Positions 13,549-15,645 of a DNA stretch of 15,645 nt are shown in pieces. Each line of letters begins with the position of its first letter. Position 1 is the first letter of the stretch. Both the position numbers and the translations under genes were made by a program. Below the pieces are notes generated by a model. It worked only from the letters and a program-made list of their open reading frames with translations, had not been told where the DNA came from and ran no database searches. The stretch comes from an uncultured Agathobaculum sp. (GTDB lineage: Bacteria; Bacillota; Clostridia; Oscillospirales; Butyricicoccaceae), in NCBI GenBank assembly GCA_944376955.1, contig CALWEB010000153.1, positions 1 to 15,645 of the forward strand. The letters run 5' to 3'.

Positions 13549-14463
13549 ATGAAAATCGCATTTGACGTGGACGTGCTGGCCAAGCAGATGTCCATCAACG
13601 ATTACGTTCACAAGGTAGCCGACTGGGGCTACAAATATATTGAGCAGTCCCCACACCCGCGCATTAACCCGTTCTACAAGCACCCGCTGTTTTCCAAGGA
13701 GTGCGAGGAGGAATACCGCCGCGCGCTGCGCGAGACCGGCGTGGAAATTTCCTCCTTCATCGTGGTCTACCGTTGGTCCGGCCCGACCGAGGAGCAGCGC
13801 CAGCACGCGGTCGCCAATTGGAAGCGCATGATCGAAATTGCGGTCAACATGGGCGTGCCGGTCATCAACACCGAGTTCTCGGGCGACCCGAACCAGCAGG
13901 AGATCTGCAACGGCATGTTCTACAAGTCGATGGAGGAGCTGCTACCCATCATCGAGCGCGAGGGCCTGCGTGTGGAGATCCAGTCCCACCCGTATGATTT
14001 CTGTGAGCTGAATGACGAGACCTGCGATATTGTCAAGTCCTTCCGCTCGAAAAACCTCGGCTATGTTTACTCGGCGTCCCACGGCTTCTTCTACGACCAG
14101 GGCAAGGGCGACGTGCGCCACATGCTGCGCTACGCCGGCGACGAGCTGACCCACGTTCTGCTGGCTGACACCTGGAACCAGACCAAGGATTGCCGCTACA
14201 TCCTCAATCCGCCCTGGCTCAACAGCCGCGGCCGCGCGGACGTCACCATCCACCAGCACACCGCCATGGGCGAGGGCGAGGTCGATTTTGACGGCATCTT
14301 CGAGACGCTGCGCGACATGGATTTTGCAAACAAGCAGCTGGGGCCCGACGCCCCCAAGGCCGGCGGCGACAACATCATCTGCGTATCCTACTTCGGGTTC
14401 CCCGAAAAGATGGACAAACAGGCGCCCGAGGCGCTCGAGCGCATCCAGCGCGAGCTGCTGTAA
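13549..14463 (+). CDS. iolH: Sugar phosphate isomerase/epimerase, IolH-like
   Basis: The protein has 304 residues. The start is ATG 13549 because AAGGAGGG (13533-13540) lies 8 nt upstream; an earlier in-frame ATG at 13474 precedes the -10 box and can be excluded. It has the xylose-isomerase-like TIM-barrel fold of AP endonuclease family 2. The stretches MKIAFDVDVL, WGYKYIEQSPHPRINPFYKH, EISSFIVVYRWSGP, NTEFSGDP and VEIQSHPYDF agree with IolH of the Bacillus inositol operon as I remember it. Likely metal ligands are acidic and His residues on barrel strands (E109, E143, H202, E242 are candidates). IolH's exact reaction is not well defined. A segment near 222-232 looks longer than in Bacillus. 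The gene stands alone, divergent from an AraC regulator and followed by a strong terminator. Confidence 0.82.
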   Translation: MKIAFDVDVLAKQMSINDYVHKVADWGYKYIEQSPHPRINPFYKHPLFSKECEEEYRRALRETGVEISSFIVVYRWSGPTEEQRQHAVANWKRMIEIAVNMGVPVINTEFSGDPNQQEICNGMFYKSMEELLPIIEREGLRVEIQSHPYDFCELNDETCDIVKSFRSKNLGYVYSASHGFFYDQGKGDVRHMLRYAGDELTHVLLADTWNQTKDCRYILNPPWLNSRGRADVTIHQHTAMGEGEVDFDGIFETLRDMDFANKQLGPDAPKAGGDNIICVSYFGFPEKMDKQAPEALERIQRELL

Positions 14464-14503
14464 CCATTCACACTCTCTTTCTTTCCTTATTTCTTTATCC
14501 CCA

Positions 14504-14550
14504 TCGGGCATGGCCCGAAAAAAAGGAAGCCAACAAGGCTTCCTTTTTTT
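14504..14550. terminator. Bidirectional terminator between iolH-like gene and YczE pseudogene
   Basis: The main stem GGAAGCC (14525-14531) with GGCTTCC (14537-14543) has an AACAA loop. It is extended by A7 (14518-14524) with T7 (14544-14550), so it provides a U-tract in both directions. A small upstream hairpin, TCGGGC/GCCCGA (14504-14509/14513-14518), precedes it. It serves both convergent units. Confidence 0.92.
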
Positions 14551-14551
14551 A

Positions 14552-15205
14552 TTACCGTTTTACATCGCGCAGGTTTTGCAGGGTTTCCGCCATATTCTCC
14601 TGATGCAGCTCAGCGGCGCGGAAATGCAAAAGATGGAAATTCAGGTTGAACAGCGAACCCAGACCGACCGCACAGATCACCGTGCCGATACCGACCTGCC
14701 CGCCCAGCAGGAAACCGGCAATGATCACGAAAACTTCTACTGTTGCGCGGCACAAGCCGACCGACCGGCCGGTTTTGCGTGCAAGCGCTACCATCAGCGC
14801 ATCACGCGGACCCGCACCCAACGCACTTTTCATATACATCCAAGTGCCCAGCACCAGCAGTTCCAGCCCGGCCAGCAGCAGCAGGATGCCGGATGCCATG
14901 GTACGCGCCGGCGGAATCCAGCCCAGCCAGAGCAGACCGTCAATGAACACCGCGCACAGGATGATGTTGATGATCGTGCCGAAGCCAAAGCTTTACCCGC
15001 ACAGCATGGCGGCCCCAATAGCAGCTGCGCCAACAATCATGGAAGCGGTGCCGTAGGTGATGCCAATCGTCTGCGCCAGCCCCTGTTGCAACACGCTCCA
15101 TGGTTCCAATCCGACATTTGCCTGCAGCATCATGGCAATCCCGACTGCACTAACCCACATACCGGCCACCAGCCAGAGCAGGCGACGGATATAATGATTG
15201 GGCAT
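14552..15205 (-). pseudogene. YczE/YyaS/YitT-type integral membrane protein, interrupted by an in-frame TAA
   Basis: The frame from ATG 15205 (GGAGGGG 6 nt upstream) to 14552 spans 217 sense positions, about the length of B. subtilis YczE. It is broken after 70 residues by TAA at 14993-14995. The first part, IRRLLWLVAGMWVSAVGIAM with NVGLEPWSVLQQGLA, and the second, SFGFGTIINIILCAVFIDG and ALGAGPRDALMVALARKTG, are continuous and in the same frame; together they cover one family member with five or so helices. A single substitution explains the break. YczE-like proteins are poorly understood membrane proteins; B. subtilis YczE has been linked to antibiotic production. The start lies 3 nt after the threonine aldolase stop, implying translational coupling. 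A sequencing error or recoding is the alternative. Confidence 0.82.
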
Positions 15206-15208
15206 CGG

Positions 15209-15645
15209 TCACCCCTCCGCAGCAAATTCACGCACTAGACGCGCCACCTGCTCACAGTCCTCGCGCGAGATATCGTGGTGGCAGACCATACGGTATTCCC
15301 CGCCCATGCAACCGGTCGCTTTGACACCGTGTTCCAGCATCCATGCAGGGTAACGCGCGGCTTTGGATTCGTCCCAGTCGGTGGTGAAAAACACCATGTC
15401 GATGTCCAAACGATCGCGCAGCACCTGTACGCCATCGATTGCATCCAGCAGCGCGCCAAGATGCGCCGCATTTTCATGGTCTTCCTGCACCCTTTCTGTC
15501 ATATCACGCAGTGCAATCAGCCCGGCCGCAGCCAGAAAACCACCCTGCCGCAGACCGCCGCCGAGGATGCGGCGCGCCCGCCGCGCCCGCCAGATCAGGT
15601 CTTTCGGTCCAGCCAGCACCGAACCGACCGGCGCACACAGCCCTT
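15209..15645 (-). CDS. Low-specificity L-threonine aldolase, C-terminal part (partial)
   Basis: The open frame runs off the right edge; 145 C-terminal residues are visible. GLCAPVGSVLAG at the edge is the segment that follows the PLP-binding lysine in this family (SKGL.APVGS); the codon containing that lysine is cut by the window end. RARRARRILGGGLRQGGFLAAAGL and QEDHENAAHLGALLDAI are also characteristic. The enzyme is a cytosolic fold-type I PLP protein that cleaves threonine or allo-threonine to glycine and acetaldehyde. The C-terminal small domain is complete, ending at TGA 15209-15211. The YczE-like gene starts 3 nt later, so the two were translationally coupled. An internal GTG at 15619 is not the true start. 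Confidence 0.9.
   Translation of the reverse strand, partial: GLCAPVGSVLAGPKDLIWRARRARRILGGGLRQGGFLAAAGLIALRDMTERVQEDHENAAHLGALLDAIDGVQVLRDRLDIDMVFFTTDWDESKAARYPAWMLEHGVKATGCMGGEYRMVCHHDISREDCEQVARLVREFAAEG

Noticed and set aside
13366..13806. N-terminal extension of the AraC regulator frame up to 13806
   Set aside because: It would run antisense through the iolH promoter and coding start. The ATG at 13365 has a good ribosome site and gives the normal family length.
14552..14950. Separate gene starting at GTG 14950 for the second YczE half
   Set aside because: No Shine-Dalgarno precedes it, and the missing residues upstream are encoded in the same frame across the TAA, so it is the remainder of a broken gene.
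14288..15238. Plus-strand open frame of 316 codons spanning the end of iolH and the YczE region
   Set aside because: It overlaps iolH in another frame, crosses a strong terminator, and is antisense to recognisable YczE sequence; composition is typical of a shadow frame.

Overview
The window looks like a chromosomal segment of a GC-rich gut-type clostridial Bacillota (Oscillospiraceae/Butyricicoccaceae-like). The clues are strong AGGAGG-type ribosome sites, sigma-A promoters with 17-bp spacers, and gene families typical of Clostridia: DUF4179 anti-sigma, PadR with permease-prefix proteins, an LtaS-type lipoteichoic acid synthase and a stand-alone prolyl-tRNA editing protein. The taxonomic placement is inference. 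I see no phage, IS element, CRISPR array, rRNA or tRNA. This is ordinary chromosome with several unusual details.

Layout. Bases 1-215 hold the 3' end of an IolG-like inositol dehydrogenase. It is followed by a terminator and a 250-bp tract packed with seven hairpins. Bases 503-2574 (minus) form a two-gene operon of G3E/CobW GTPases: a classical CxCC metallochaperone with a very His-rich linker, then a divergent paralogue without the CxCC motif whose C-terminus resembles the YcgQ/TIGR03943 domain. Bases 2720-4030 (minus) are a single-gene unit for a condensation/acyltransferase-fold protein. Bases 4199-5774 (minus) are an ECF sigma factor overlapping its DUF4179 membrane anti-sigma partner.

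Bases 5936-7694 (minus) are a PadR regulator overlapping a permease-prefix/FtsW-RodA-like membrane protein. They are driven by a perfect consensus promoter whose -10 lies inside an inverted repeat. Divergent from it, 7866-9831 (plus) encodes a MATE transporter and a YbaK/ProX tRNA-editing protein. Nucleoside diphosphate kinase follows with its own promoter, then a 66-codon two-helix membrane protein that has no ATG, GTG or TTG start but has an ATA at ideal distance from a perfect Shine-Dalgarno.

Convergent to that, 10586-13365 (minus) holds an LTA-synthase-family enzyme preceded by an AraC regulator. The AraC gene is divergent from an IolH-like sugar isomerase (13549-14463, plus). The right edge (14552-15645, minus) carries a truncated low-specificity threonine aldolase coupled to a YczE-like membrane protein gene broken by one in-frame TAA.

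The main themes are metal handling (the GTPase pair), envelope and drug response (ECF/DUF4179, PadR/SEDS, MATE, LtaS) and inositol-type sugar catabolism (iolG and iolH-AraC at opposite ends). The best candidates for something undescribed are the ATA-start micro-protein, the CxCC-less GTPase/YcgQ-like fusion, the multi-hairpin tract, and the PadR-controlled SEDS-like protein.
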